A stretch of 64,000 nt of DNA. Source: DASUPK01 sp963801055 (lineage in GTDB: Bacteria; Actinomycetota; Thermoleophilia; Solirubrobacterales; 70-9). Below, piece by piece: positions 44,173 to 53,468 of this stretch (positions are counted from its first letter, which is position 1; each line of letters starts with the position of its first letter). The position numbers and the translations under genes are program-made. The stretch covers positions 62,001 through 126,000 of the forward strand of contig CAWDDE010000006.1 of assembly GCA_963801055.1 (NCBI GenBank). Direction: 5' to 3'. A model generated the notes under the pieces. The model ran no database searches. It was not told the origin of the DNA and saw only the letters and a list, made by a program, of their open reading frames with translations.

Positions 44173-45942
44173 ACTCGATCTTGGCGAGCAAGGCCCCGCT
44201 GGTGACCGAGGCCCCCGCGGAGATCGGCAGCTCGGTGATTTTGCCCGAGCGATGAGCGGTGATCTCGTTCTCCATCTTCATCGCCTCGATCACCGCGATC
44301 AGGTCGCCCTCGGAGACCTCGGCGCCCTGCTCGACGGCGACCCGCAGGACTGTGCCCTGAAGCGGTGAGGTCAGGTCCTCGCTGCCGCCGGGGGCGCCGC
44401 CCCCGCCGGCGGCGCGCTCGCGTCTCGCGGGCTTCCTGAGACCGGCGCCGGGGTTTGAAGCGGCGGCCGGGGCGACCTCGCCGATCACCTTGACGTCGAA
44501 GAGCTTCCCGCCCACCTCGACCTGGTAGCTGCGCTCTGCCTTGCCGTCGGCGGCCGCCTCCTCGCCGCCTGGGGCGGCGGCGGCCTCGGGCGCGAGCGAC
44601 TTGAGCCACTCGGGGTTTTCGGTGAGGTCACGACAGGTCTCGCCCTTGGCCCACTGCTTCGTGGCGAGCAGGGCCCGGTGAAACGGGACGAGCGTCGTGA
44701 TCCCCTCGATCTCGTACTCGCCCAGGGCGCGCAGCATTCGCGCGGTCGCCTTCTCACGGTCGAGGTCCCAGACGATCAGCTTGGCGAACATCGGGTCGTA
44801 CATCGGCGTCACCTCGGAGCCCGCCTCGACCCCGGAGTCGACCCGCACCCCCGGTCCCGCCGGCTCCCGATAGCTGGTGATCCGCCCGGGGGCGGGCGCA
44901 TAGTTCTTGTGGGCGGCCTCCGCGTTGATCCTGCACTCGATCGCGTGGCCACGAAGCTCGACGTCCTCCTGCGAGATCGAGAGCTTCTCGCCCGCCGCGA
45001 TCCTGACCTGCTCCCGGACGATGTCGAAGCCGGTGACCATCTCCGTGACGCAGTGCTCCACCTGGACCCGGGTGTTCATTTCGAGGAAGAAGTAGTCCTC
45101 GCCGACCTGGAGCCCCTCCACGGTCCCGGCGGAGCGATAGCCGACCGCGGTCGCCGCGTCGGTGGCGATCTTGCCGATTCGCTCGCGCATCTCCTCGTCG
45201 ACCCGGGGTCCGGGCGACTCCTCGATCAGCTTCTGGTGGCGGCGCTGGATCGAGCAGTCGCGCTCGCCGAGGTGGATGACGTTGCCCTTGGCGTCGGCGA
45301 GGATCTGGACCTCCACGTGCCGCGGGTCCTCCAGGTATCGCTCGAGGTAGACGGTCGGGTCGCTGAAGAACCTCTCGCCCTCGCGGGAGGCGCCCTCGAA
45401 GGCCTCCTCGAGCTCGTCCTCGCTCTGGGCGACGCGAAAGCCCTTGCCGCCGCCTCCGCCTGCGGCCTTGCAGGCGATCGGGTAGCCGATCTCCTTGGCC
45501 TGCTTCTTCGCCTCCTCCACGTCCCTGACGGGCTCGGTGGCGCCCGGGACGATCGGCACGCCCGCCTTCTGCATGATCTGGCGCGCCTCCGTCTTCGAGC
45601 CCATCGCCTCGATCGCCTTGGGAGGCGGGCCGATGAAGGTGATCTTGGCCTGCTCGCAGGCCGCTGCGAAGGGGGCGTTCTCGGCAAGGAAGCCGTAACC
45701 GGGGTGGATCGCCTCTGCCCCGGCGTCCTTGGCGACCTGCAGGATCTTCTCGACGTTCAGGTAGCTCTCGGACGGGACGTGGCCGGGCCGAGCAGGAAGG
45801 CCTCGTCGGCCTCGCGGACGTGCGGCGCGTCGCGTTCGATCTCGGAGTAGACGGCGACCGAGCCGATCCCCATCTCCTTGAGCGTTCTGGCGACGCGGAT
45901 GGAGATCTCGCCGCGATTGGCGATCAGGACTTTCTCGAACAC
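44171..45942 (-). CDS. Acyl-CoA carboxylase alpha chain (biotin carboxylase + BCCP), frameshifted
   Basis: Biotin carboxylase plus biotin-carrier protein of the actinobacterial acetyl/propionyl-CoA carboxylase, about 590 residues. GTG 45942 starts MFEKVLIANRGEISIRVART; the frame breaks at LLGPA (45781-45789), and a missing base there would restore GHVPSESYLNVEKILQVAKD. The following part is intact: KAAGGGGGKGFRVAQSE (ATP grasp), EMNTRVQVEHCVTEMVTG, and a biotinyl domain with VIEAMKMENEIT near residue 559. The span is 1772 nt, one short of a multiple of three. A leaderless -10 (AATACT) lies 8 nt before the GTG. Confidence 0.9.
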
Positions 45943-46000
45943 GGCGGAGCAGTATTGCGTTTAAGCGGCCACCGGGCGGCGCCCGCAGAGCGTGGTGCCG

Positions 46001-47020
46001 CTAATCCTCGACGTCGGCATGCGCCGTGCGCCCGTGCCCATTCGCCCGCGCAGCGAGCTCGGCCTCCACCTGCTCGTGCCGCTCGATCTCGTCGCCGTGC
46101 GAGGCCACGACCGCCGCTTTGCGCAGCCACTCCTGCTCGGCGGGGTCCTGCTCCACCTCGCGGCGGAGCAGCAGCTGCACCGCGAAGAGACCGATGAAGG
46201 CGACGGCCGCGAACCCGACCGTGTACGGGACCAGAGCGGTGTTCGCCTTATTCAGGATCGCCACCCCGGCGGCGATCAAGACGATGCCCAGGGCCGTGCG
46301 GAGGATGCCCTGCGGCCACTTGACTGACATGTTCGAGCCAAGCACGACGCCGGGGACCGAGCCGACCAGGATGTTCCCTGCTAGGCCGAAGTCCACGTTG
46401 CCGGAGAAGATGTGGGCGATGCCCGCTGCCCAGAGGAGGATCGCAGCGTGGAAGACGTCCGTGCCGACCACCTTCCGCGGGGTCAGCCGGAACACCGCGA
46501 TCAGCATGATCGCGATCACCGTGCCGCTCCCCGCCGAGCTCAAGCCGATCACAAAGCCCGTGGTCGCCCCGATCGCGACCGCGGCCACCTTGTGACGGGT
46601 GTGAATCTCGAAGCTGTCGCGCTCCTCGAACATGTCCGCCAGGAAGAGGCTGCGCAGCAGGGTGATCGCCCCCACCACCAGCAGGCAGCCGGCGAGGATC
46701 GCGAAGACGGTGCCATCGAGATCGTCACCGAGTCTGCCCTCGAGATAGTCGAGGAACCAGACGCCCGCGATGGCCGAGGGGACGCTTCCCGCCGCCAGCC
46801 ACCAGGTAAGCGGCAGGTTCACGGTCTTCAACTTCAGGTGACGCCACCCGCCGGCGGTCTTGGTGATCGCCGCGTAGAAGATGTCGGTGCCGATCGCCGT
46901 GGTGGGCTTGATCCCGAAGATCAAAATCAGGAGGGGCGTCATCAGGGATCCGCCGCCCATGCCGGTGAGACCGACCAGGAAGCCGACGCCGAAGCCGAAG
47001 AAGACGATCGCTGGATCCAT
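46001..47020 (-). CDS. TSUP-family (TauE/SafE) membrane permease
   Basis: 339 residues, about eight transmembrane helices, with a Gly-rich start FFGFGVGFLVGLTGMGGGSLMTPLL. GATTGFVIGLSSAGSGTVIAI is the paired repeat. These carriers move sulfite, sulfonates or related anions. A ~60-residue cytoplasmic charged tail (RREVEQDPAEQEWLRKAAV...) ends the chain. Its place at the edge of the sulfate-reduction cluster and beside the Rrf2 gene hints at a sulfur role. Two hairpins separate it from that gene. Confidence 0.85.
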   Translation of the reverse strand: MDPAIVFFGFGVGFLVGLTGMGGGSLMTPLLILIFGIKPTTAIGTDIFYAAITKTAGGWRHLKLKTVNLPLTWWLAAGSVPSAIAGVWFLDYLEGRLGDDLDGTVFAILAGCLLVVGAITLLRSLFLADMFEERDSFEIHTRHKVAAVAIGATTGFVIGLSSAGSGTVIAIMLIAVFRLTPRKVVGTDVFHAAILLWAAGIAHIFSGNVDFGLAGNILVGSVPGVVLGSNMSVKWPQGILRTALGIVLIAAGVAILNKANTALVPYTVGFAAVAFIGLFAVQLLLRREVEQDPAEQEWLRKAAVVASHGDEIERHEQVEAELAARANGHGRTAHADVED

Positions 47021-47044
47021 TTGAGACGTGCCTGGGGGTGGGGC

Positions 47045-47115
47045 GAAAGCGGCTGGTGGACGAAGCCGCTTTCCCAGCTTGTTCCCTTTTATGACCGAAA
47101 GAGTCCTAAAAGGGA
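47045..47115. repeat. Two perfect hairpins between the Rrf2 and TSUP genes
   Basis: GAAAGCGGCT/AGCCGCTTTC (47045-47054 and 47064-47073, 9-nt loop) and TCCCTTTTA/TAAAAGGGA (47083-47091 and 47107-47115, 15-nt spacer). The second has an AT-rich run that is uncommon in this genome. They may form an attenuator, a terminator for the upstream Rrf2 transcript, or a binding site for a regulator. The 159-nt gap holds no gene. Confidence 0.55.
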
Positions 47116-47179
47116 GCGGCGACCTTAGCGGAAGCCGCCTTTTCCCCCTAATTGCTCGGTTTTCTAGTGGCGAATGGAG

Positions 47180-47635
47180 CTAACGGGTGACCCAGGCGCC
47201 CTCGTCCCGGGTCAGCTCGAGCACGTCGTCGGGGATCTTGCCGTCGCGCAGGTCGGCGATCGTGACGTGCTCCAGCACCCGGCGCAGCGAGGCCCGAACC
47301 GCGATCCAGACGTCGCTGAGCCGCTCGGCGTTGCCCGGGTACTTGGTCTGTTCGGGGGCCTGGTCCTGGATGTTCGCGAGCGGGCCCTCAACGGCGCGGA
47401 TCACGCTCGCCAGGGTGATCTCCTCGGGGGGCTGGGCGAGCCAGTAGCCGCCGCGCGCGCCGCGCCGCGCCCGTACCAGCCGGGCGTGCTTGAGCTCGAG
47501 CAGGATGTGCTCGAGGAACTGCAGGGGGATGCCCTGCGCCTCGGCCATCACCTCGCCCTTGACCGGCTCGTCGCCGGCCGCGGCCATCTCGACCGCCGCG
47601 CGGACGGCGTAGTCGGCTTTCGCGGAGATCCTCAT
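47180..47635 (-). CDS. Rrf2-family transcriptional regulator without iron-sulfur cysteines
   Basis: 151 residues. MRISAKADYAVRAAVEMAAAG is the Rrf2 start, and EVMAEAQGIPLQFLEHILLELKHARLVRARRGARGGYWLAQ the recognition helix and wing. The three Cys that ligate a cluster in IscR/NsrR are absent (no Cys in the protein), as in CymR-type regulators of cysteine metabolism. Neighbours are a sulfite permease and the sulfate-assimilation genes, so it may control them. ATG 47635 gives the complete first helix. Confidence 0.85.
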   Translation of the reverse strand: MRISAKADYAVRAAVEMAAAGDEPVKGEVMAEAQGIPLQFLEHILLELKHARLVRARRGARGGYWLAQPPEEITLASVIRAVEGPLANIQDQAPEQTKYPGNAERLSDVWIAVRASLRRVLEHVTIADLRDGKIPDDVLELTRDEGAWVTR

Positions 47636-47649
47636 ATCCTGCGCCGCCG

Positions 47650-48459
47650 ATGATGGACCTTCAGAGCCATTCCACGTTCTCCGACGGCGAGCTGCCGCCC
47701 GCGGGGGTGGTCGCCGCGGCGGCGGAGGCGGGGGTGACGACGCTCGCGCTCACCGACCACGACGCGATCGATGGTGTCGCGGAGGCCGCGGAGGCCGCAA
47801 AGGGGCTGGGGATCGTGCTGGTGCCCGCGACCGAGATGTCGTGTGTGCACGGACGCATCGATGACATGCACATGCTCGGGTACTGGGTGGACACGACCAC
47901 GATCGCGCCCGCCTGCCGCCGGGCCCAGCGTGAGCGGATCACCCGCGCCGAGGAGATCGTCGAGCGCCTCGATGCGCAGGGCGTCCCGGTGCGTTTCGAG
48001 GATGCGATCGCCGAGGCCGGGAACGCCTCGTCGGTCGGCCGCCCCCACATCGCCAGGGCGGCCGGCGTGAAGCCAGAGGAGATGAACGCCTTCTTCGAGG
48101 AGTGGCTGGTGCCGGGAGCGAAGGCCTTCGTCGCGCGTCGCTGGCCGGATGCCGCCGAGGCGACCGAGCTGATCCACGAAGCCGGCGGCGCCGCGGTTCT
48201 CGCCCACCCGTTCTGGGACATGGGCGAGCCCAAGGAGGTCGCCGCGCTGATCGCCGACCTCGAGCTCGACGGCGTGGAGTGCTTCTATCCGGCTCACGAC
48301 CGGGCGCAGACGAAGTTCCTGCTGGAGGTCTGCCGGGAGCGCGGGCTCGCTGCCACCGCCTCCTCGGACTTTCACGGCCCCTCCCACAAGATGTTCGACT
48401 CCTTCTGCGCCTATCCGACCTACGATCTCGGCGAGCCGGAGCTGCCTCCCAGGCGCTAG
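47650..48459 (+). CDS. PHP-domain phosphoesterase
   Basis: 269 residues. MMDLQSHSTFSDGELPPAGVV holds the first metal-binding H-x-H motif, LALTDHDAIDG the second, LVPATEMSCVHGRIDDMHMLGYW the third, then AVLAHPFWDMGEP and ATASSDFHGPSHK as the last ligands. The set is complete, so it should be an active di/tri-metal phosphatase; similar proteins cut 3'-phosphoadenosine phosphate (pAp) or small oligonucleotides. In that case it would recycle pAp made by cysteine synthesis next door, which is an inference. Two adjacent ATGs; a TATCCT box lies 9 nt before. Confidence 0.85.
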   Translation: MMDLQSHSTFSDGELPPAGVVAAAAEAGVTTLALTDHDAIDGVAEAAEAAKGLGIVLVPATEMSCVHGRIDDMHMLGYWVDTTTIAPACRRAQRERITRAEEIVERLDAQGVPVRFEDAIAEAGNASSVGRPHIARAAGVKPEEMNAFFEEWLVPGAKAFVARRWPDAAEATELIHEAGGAAVLAHPFWDMGEPKEVAALIADLELDGVECFYPAHDRAQTKFLLEVCRERGLAATASSDFHGPSHKMFDSFCAYPTYDLGEPELPPRR

Positions 48460-49007
48460 GCGGGCTGCGCCGCCGGGATCAACTGCCGCTCCTCGAGCAG
48501 CGAGAGGATCGCCGCGGCCGACTCCTCGGCCGACTGGTGCTCGGTGTCGAGCGTGAGCTCGGAATTGAGCGGCGGCTCGTAGGGATCCGAGACTCCGGTG
48601 AACTCCTTGATCTCGCCCTTGAAGGCCTTCTCGTAGAGGCCCTTGACGTCGCGCTCCGCGCAGACCTCGACCGAGGCCTTGACGAAGACCTCGATGAAGC
48701 GGTCGCCCATCAGCTCGCGCGCCTCGTCGCGGAGCTCGCGGTAGGGGGAGATCGCGGCGGTGATCACCGGCACGCCGTTGCGGGAGAGGAGGTCCGCGAC
48801 GAACGCGATCCGGCGGATGTTGGTGTCGCGGTCCTCCTTGGAGAACCCGAGACCCTTGGAGAGGTTCTCGCGGACCACGTCGCCGTCGAGCACCTCGACC
48901 CGCGAGCCGCGGTCGCGCAGCTCGGTCTCCACCAGGTGGGAGATGGTCGTCTTGCCGGCGCCCGAAAGCCCCGTGAACCACAGCGTGAAGCCTTTGTCGT
49001 CAGCCAT
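48456..49007 (-). CDS. cysC: Adenylylsulfate kinase
   Basis: Phosphorylates APS to PAPS. 183 residues with Walker A FTGLSGAGKTTISHLV, DGDVVRENLSKGLGFSKEDRD (sulfate/adenine site), and the lid FIEVFVKASVEVCAERDVKG. Complete length. Its ATG overlaps the sat stop by 8 nt, so the two are one operon, and it converges on the PHP gene with a 4-nt overlap. Having both CysC and an APS-type CysH is notable because the latter would not need PAPS. Confidence 0.96.
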   Translation of the reverse strand: MADDKGFTLWFTGLSGAGKTTISHLVETELRDRGSRVEVLDGDVVRENLSKGLGFSKEDRDTNIRRIAFVADLLSRNGVPVITAAISPYRELRDEARELMGDRFIEVFVKASVEVCAERDVKGLYEKAFKGEIKEFTGVSDPYEPPLNSELTLDTEHQSAEESAAAILSLLEERQLIPAAQPA

Positions 49008-50079
49008 TTCCCTCTTCCTTGTAGGAGTCGATCAAGATCCGAGCCACCTCTGGGCGGCTGAATTCCTCGGGCGGCAACTCGCCGCTGCCGAGCATCTCCC
49101 GCACCTTGGTGCCGCTCAGGAAGACGTGGTCGTCGGCTCCGTGCGGGCAGGTCTTGCCCGACGCCATGCCCTCGCACTTGTTGCACCAGAACGAGTGCTC
49201 GAAGAAGAGGGGCTGGATGCCGAGCTTGTCGATGTCGAGTTCGTCGAAGATCAGCTGCGCGTCGTAGGTCCCGTAGTAGTCCCCGACGCCCGCGTGGTCG
49301 CGTCCGACGATGAAGTGGGTGCAGCCGTAGTTGCGGCGCGCGATCGCGTGCAGGATCGCCTCCCGCGGCCCCGCGTAATGCATCTTCGAGGGGAAGACGC
49401 CGAGGATGACGCGGTCCTGGGGGTAGTAATCGTCCATCAGGACCTCGTAGCAGCGCATCCGCACGTCGGCCGGGATGTCGCCGGCCTTGGTCTTGCCGAT
49501 CAGCGGGTGGATGAAGAGACCATCCGTGATCTCGAGCGCGCACTTGGTCAGATACTCGTGGGCCCGGTGGATCGGGTTGCGGGTCTGGAAAGCCACGACG
49601 CGCTTCCAGCCGCGCTCCTCGAAGGCCTTGCGCGACTCGTCGGCGGTGAAGTAGCGGCGCATGAAGGCGTCCTCGTGATCGGGTAGGTCGTCGACCTCGT
49701 AGGTGCCGGCGATGCAGCGCGCGCCCTCCTCGAAGATGGCGGCGACTCCCGGGTGCTCCTTGTCGCTGGTCCGGTAGACGTTCTCGGCCTCCGCCTCGAG
49801 GTCACGCTCGAAGATCTCGCTGACGTTGAGGCGGCCGAGCGCCTTGCCCTCGTCGCTGGTCACCTCGACGGTGTCTCCCTCGGAGACGCCGAGGTCCGTG
49901 GCCAGCGTGATCGGGATCGGCCAGTACTCGCCGCTCACAAGCGTCATGGTCTCGACGACGCTCTTCCACTCGTCGTAGCCCTGCGGGCCCGTGAGGGGGG
50001 CGAAGCCGCCGTTGCCGATCAGCTCGAAGTCGGCGGTCTGGCGATCGGTGAGCTGCAGCGCGGTAGCGGTCTGAGTCAA
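49000..50079 (-). CDS. sat: Sulfate adenylyltransferase (ATP sulfurylase, homomeric Sat type)
   Basis: Activates sulfate with ATP to APS. 359 residues from TTG 50079 with LTDRQTADFELIGNGGFAPLTG, then FQTRNPIHRAHEYLTK (the catalytic HxxH region), HPLIGKTKAGDIPADVRMRCYE, and FIVGRDHAGVGDYYG, ending in the C-xx-C stretch FWCNKCEGMASGKTCPHG. The N-terminus lacks about 30 residues compared with typical members, and no earlier start is in frame. Either the start is right and the protein naturally short, or an upstream error hides the rest. Confidence 0.92.
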   Translation of the reverse strand: MTQTATALQLTDRQTADFELIGNGGFAPLTGPQGYDEWKSVVETMTLVSGEYWPIPITLATDLGVSEGDTVEVTSDEGKALGRLNVSEIFERDLEAEAENVYRTSDKEHPGVAAIFEEGARCIAGTYEVDDLPDHEDAFMRRYFTADESRKAFEERGWKRVVAFQTRNPIHRAHEYLTKCALEITDGLFIHPLIGKTKAGDIPADVRMRCYEVLMDDYYPQDRVILGVFPSKMHYAGPREAILHAIARRNYGCTHFIVGRDHAGVGDYYGTYDAQLIFDELDIDKLGIQPLFFEHSFWCNKCEGMASGKTCPHGADDHVFLSGTKVREMLGSGELPPEEFSRPEVARILIDSYKEEGNG

Positions 50080-50148
50080 GGGATTGGCGACGGAAGAAGG
50101 GCGATCGGGTCGATCAGGAAGCCGGGAAGCGTAGCGAGTCTTGCGCCC

Positions 50149-50949
50149 TTAGCCGTGGAGGCCGCACTCGGTCTTGTCGAGTCCGGCCCAGCGACCGGCC
50201 CGCGCGTCCTCGCCGGCCGCGGGCTTCCGGGTGCAGTGCGTGCAGCCGATCGACGGGTAGCCCTGGTCGTGGAGCGGGTTGACGGGGATGTCGTGCTGGT
50301 GGATGTACGACCAGACCTGCTCCTCCGACCAGTCGGCGAGCGGGTTCAGCTTCCAGAGGCCGAAGCGCTTGTCCCAGCCGAACTTCGGCGCTCCGGCGCG
50401 GGTCTGCGAGTCCGAGCGGCGGATGCCCGAGACCCAGAGATCGACGGCGGCCAGCGCCGAGCGCATCGGCTCGACCTTGCGGATCCCGCAGCAGGCGTCG
50501 GGGTCGCGGCTCCAGAGCTCGTCGCCGTAGAGACCCTTCTGCTGCTCCAGGGTGATCGAGCTGTAACGGTGGAAGTTGATCCCGTAGTGCGCCGCGAGGC
50601 GGTCCTTCGTCTCGTAGGTCTCGGGGAAGAGGACGTCGGTGTCGAGGTAGAAGAAACGCGCATCCGGGTTGATGCTGTTCGCCATGTGGACCGTCACCGA
50701 GCTCGTCTTCTGGAATGAGCAGGCGATGTACATCCCCGGATGGAAGGTGTCGAGCGCCCAGCCCAGCGCCTCCTCGGCGCTCGCGTCCTCGAGCTCCGCG
50801 GCGACGACCTCGGGGTCGAAGCCGAGGCCGTCGAGCTCGGCGTCGGGCACGGCGGCGTGCTCGGTCGCGGAGGCCTCGTGCAGGATTCCCTTGCGCCCGT
50901 TTCCGTTCGCCTCGGCGCCCGGCAGTCCCCTGGTGGCGGCTGGCTCCAT
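50149..50949 (-). CDS. cysH: APS-type adenylylsulfate reductase (CysH family, 4Fe-4S)
   Basis: 266 residues, with the ATG overlapping the sulfite reductase stop as TGATG. IACSFQKTSSVTVHMANSIN and FYLDTDVLFPETY give the PAPS-reductase fold. Cys153-Cys154 (ACCGIRKVE), Cys236-x2-Cys239 (GCTHCTRKP) and KTECGLH at the end (Cys262) are the cluster ligands and catalytic cysteine of the APS-reducing type rather than the PAPS type. Reduces the activated sulfate to sulfite. A 69-nt gap follows before sat. Confidence 0.94.
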   Translation of the reverse strand: MEPAATRGLPGAEANGNGRKGILHEASATEHAAVPDAELDGLGFDPEVVAAELEDASAEEALGWALDTFHPGMYIACSFQKTSSVTVHMANSINPDARFFYLDTDVLFPETYETKDRLAAHYGINFHRYSSITLEQQKGLYGDELWSRDPDACCGIRKVEPMRSALAAVDLWVSGIRRSDSQTRAGAPKFGWDKRFGLWKLNPLADWSEEQVWSYIHQHDIPVNPLHDQGYPSIGCTHCTRKPAAGEDARAGRWAGLDKTECGLHG

Positions 50950-52872
50950 CAGACGGCGCACTCGCCCTCGCCGCGTTCGACCTTGTAGGGCTCCGAGCGG
51001 TTCCAGTCGATGAAGTAGAGGAGGTTGTCGGCGCTGAACTCGACCGGCAGCTTCAGGTCCGAGATCAGCTCCTCGAACGCGTCGAAGCCGGTCCGGTCGA
51101 CGAAGGCGTTGAAGTTCTCGCCGTCGTTGCGGTTCTCCTCGTAGTGGCGGATCCAGCGCTCGACCGCATCCGGCACGCGCTTCGCCGGCAGCCGAGCCTT
51201 GAGGCGATGGCCGAAGACGACGTCGCCGCCCTCGAAGTTGCCGGCGATGTGGGGGATGTAGGCGGGAATCGTGTGGTCGCCGACCTTGATCGACGCCCCG
51301 TAGAAGCCGATCGTCGCGATGTGGTGCTGCGAGCACCCGTTGGGGCAGCCGCTCATCTTGATGTGGATCTGCTTGCTGAGCGGATCGGTGATCTTCATCT
51401 CCTCGAGCCGCTGCTGCAGCACCTCGTTGAGCCCCATCGAGGCCGTGATCCCGAGCTTGCAGCTGTCGGTGCCGGGGCAGCTGACCACGTCGGTGACGCT
51501 GAAGGCGCCGCCCTCGCCGAGATTCAGTTCCTTGAGGCGGAGCCAGAGGTCGTAGAGGGACTCGGGTCGCACCCAGCGCAGGACGATGTTCTGCTGCACG
51601 GTGGTCCGGGCGTAGCCGCCGGTGAAGTCGCGCATGATCTGGGCGAGGCCGCGGAACTGCTCGGGTGTGAGGTCGCCGCGGGTCACCTTGACCGTGGCGG
51701 TGACGAAGCCCTCCTGGCGCTGGTGCTCGACGTTGGCGTCGACCCAGGCCTCGAACTCGCTCTTGTCGCCGTTGGGGCTGCCGTAGGACTCCGGCACGGC
51801 CGGGAGCGTTGGCCTCCTCGGCGTGGATGAAGAGGAGGTGGTCGATCGAGAAGTCGCGTTCGTTGACCCAATCGCCCTCGAGCTCCTCCTCGACGAGCTC
51901 ACGGAAGGCGTCCATGCCGATCTTGTCGATCAGCACCTTGATGCGGGCCCGCATGCGGTTCTCGCGGAGCCAGTCCTGGCGGTCGAAGATCCGCAGGGCG
52001 GCCTCGGTGACCTTCAGGTAGTCGCCGTTGTCGAGCTCGACGAAGTCGTAGAGGGTGGGAGAGACGCGGGGCATGATCGAGGTGCCGCCCCCGATCCGGA
52101 TCTCGACGCCCTTCACCTGCCTGGCGTCGACCTCCTTCACCTTCGGGATGAAACCGACGTCGTGGATGCCGGTGATCGCGCGGTCGGCGTCGCTGGCGGT
52201 GAAGGCGGTCTTCACCTTGCGCGGCATGAGCTGGGTGGTCGGGTGGCGGACGAAGTAGCGCGAGTAGGCCGCCGCGTAGGGGGTGATGTCGAACGGCTCG
52301 TCGTCGGCGACGCCGGCCCACGGGTCGCCGGTCACGTTCCGAATGGTGTTGCCGCAACCCTCGCGCGAGGAGAGCCCCGCCTCGCTGATCTGGCGGATGA
52401 ACTCGGCTGCGTCGGGCAGAGGGATGTGGTGGATCTGGACGTTCTGGCGCGTCGTGATGTGGCCCTTGTTGAGGGGCGCGAACTGCTCGATCGCGTCGGC
52501 GAAGGCCTCCATCTGCTCGGGGCTGACGCCGCCGAGGGGGAGCTTCACGCGGATCATCTGCACGTCGGGCTGGCGCTGGCCGTAGACGCCCTGCTTGAGG
52601 CGGAAGCCGATGAACTGCTCCTCGGTCTGCTCACCCCGCAGGAAGCGGGCGGCCTCGGTGTCGAAGTCGTCGAACTCGCGCTCGAGGATCGGGATGACGT
52701 GCCCGGGAACGTTGTCGTAGACCTCCGGGTTCTCGAGCGAGCCGAGCTTGCCCTTGCCGTGCTGCTTCTTCGCCGGGTCCTGTTTCAGGGAGGCAGGGTC
52801 GACGGGCTTCTTCGCCTTGGGCGTGCCGTTGGTGGCAGCGCCCTTCTTTTCAGGGGCGGAAACCGGCTCCAT
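50949..52872 (-). CDS. Ferredoxin-dependent sulfite/nitrite reductase, frameshifted
   Basis: Siroheme/4Fe-4S enzyme that reduces sulfite (or nitrite). About 640 residues; ATG 52872 opens with a Lys-rich stretch (KKGAATNGTPKAKKPVDPAS), then TTRQNVQIHHIPLPDAAEFI and GCGNTIRNVTGDPWAGVA. At HAEEANAP (near 51801) the frame breaks: one extra base moves it to AVPESYGSPNGDKSEFEAWV, which continues the family. Cluster ligands Cys-x5-Cys (CPGTDSCKLG, about residue 464) and Cys-x3-Cys (SGCPNGCSQHH, about 508) are both present. Without the shift the frame runs as nonsense into cysH. Confidence 0.9.
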
Positions 52873-52911
52873 GGAAGAGCGACAGGTCCTTTCGTCGACG
52901 TAGCCTTGCCC

Positions 52912-52958
52912 GGCGTTTAACGCCAGGCCAATCTAGCAAACCTGATCGAGTTTCAGGT
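52912..52958 (-). promoter_or_regulatory. Dyads in the promoter region of the sulfite reductase
   Basis: GGCGTT-T-AACGCC (52912-52924) and ACCTGA-N7-TCAGGT (52940-52958) are both perfect. On the minus strand TAGATT (52930-52935) fits a -10, with the second dyad where the -35 would be. These could be sites for the Rrf2 regulator or another sulfur regulator. The 118 nt between this promoter and the VOC gene hold nothing else. Confidence 0.45.
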
Positions 52959-53008
52959 GTTTATCGGCGCGCGCGACCGCTGAGCTTAGCCGGGCGGCTT
53001 CCGGGTGG

Positions 53009-53389
53009 CTACATCTGGCCGTGCACCGCGAGGATGTTGCCGGCCGGATCCGTGAACCAGGCGATCCCATCGGCCGGGCCGCTCCGGTCGATGCCCTTCT
53101 CGTCCTGCTCGAACCCGTCGTAGCGCTCGAAGGTCACCCCGCGCGAGCCGAGCTCGTCGACCGCCGCGTCGACGTCGTCGACCGGGAAATTGAGGATCGT
53201 GTAGGTGGCGGGACTGAAGTCGGGCTTGAGGTAGACCAGCACTGGCCGGTCACCGGGGAGGTCGATCTGGATCAGGTTGCCCTCGTCGAGCACGGAGGTC
53301 TTCAGGCCGAGCGTCTCGCCATAGAAATCCACGGCCTTGTCGATGTCATCGACCGCGAACCCGCTGTAGGCCTTGCTGTTCTCGAGCAT
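53009..53389 (-). CDS. VOC-family (glyoxalase-like) protein
   Basis: 126 residues from ATG 53389 after a GAGGAG ribosome site. MLENSKAYSGFAVDDIDKAVDFYGETLG is one VOC module, YTILNFPVDDVDAAVDELGSRG the second, and WFTDPAGNILAVHGQ the end. Metal ligands are incomplete, so it may bind a ligand rather than catalyse. The longer frame upstream is a shadow. It is divergent from the ornithine-cyclodeaminase-like gene. Confidence 0.8.
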   Translation of the reverse strand: MLENSKAYSGFAVDDIDKAVDFYGETLGLKTSVLDEGNLIQIDLPGDRPVLVYLKPDFSPATYTILNFPVDDVDAAVDELGSRGVTFERYDGFEQDEKGIDRSGPADGIAWFTDPAGNILAVHGQM

Positions 53390-53468
53390 GCTGACTCCTC
53401 TCGTTGGTGGGTTCGTCCAATAGGACCGCTGGGGACTCTCATATTCATCGCCCTGTATAGATGGTCGT

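Noticed and set aside
44678..45850. Plus-strand open frame opposite the carboxylase alpha chain
   Set aside because: Antisense shadow of a conserved enzyme.
51823..52920. Plus-strand open frame opposite sulfite reductase
   Set aside because: Antisense shadow; Asp/Leu-rich and without motif.
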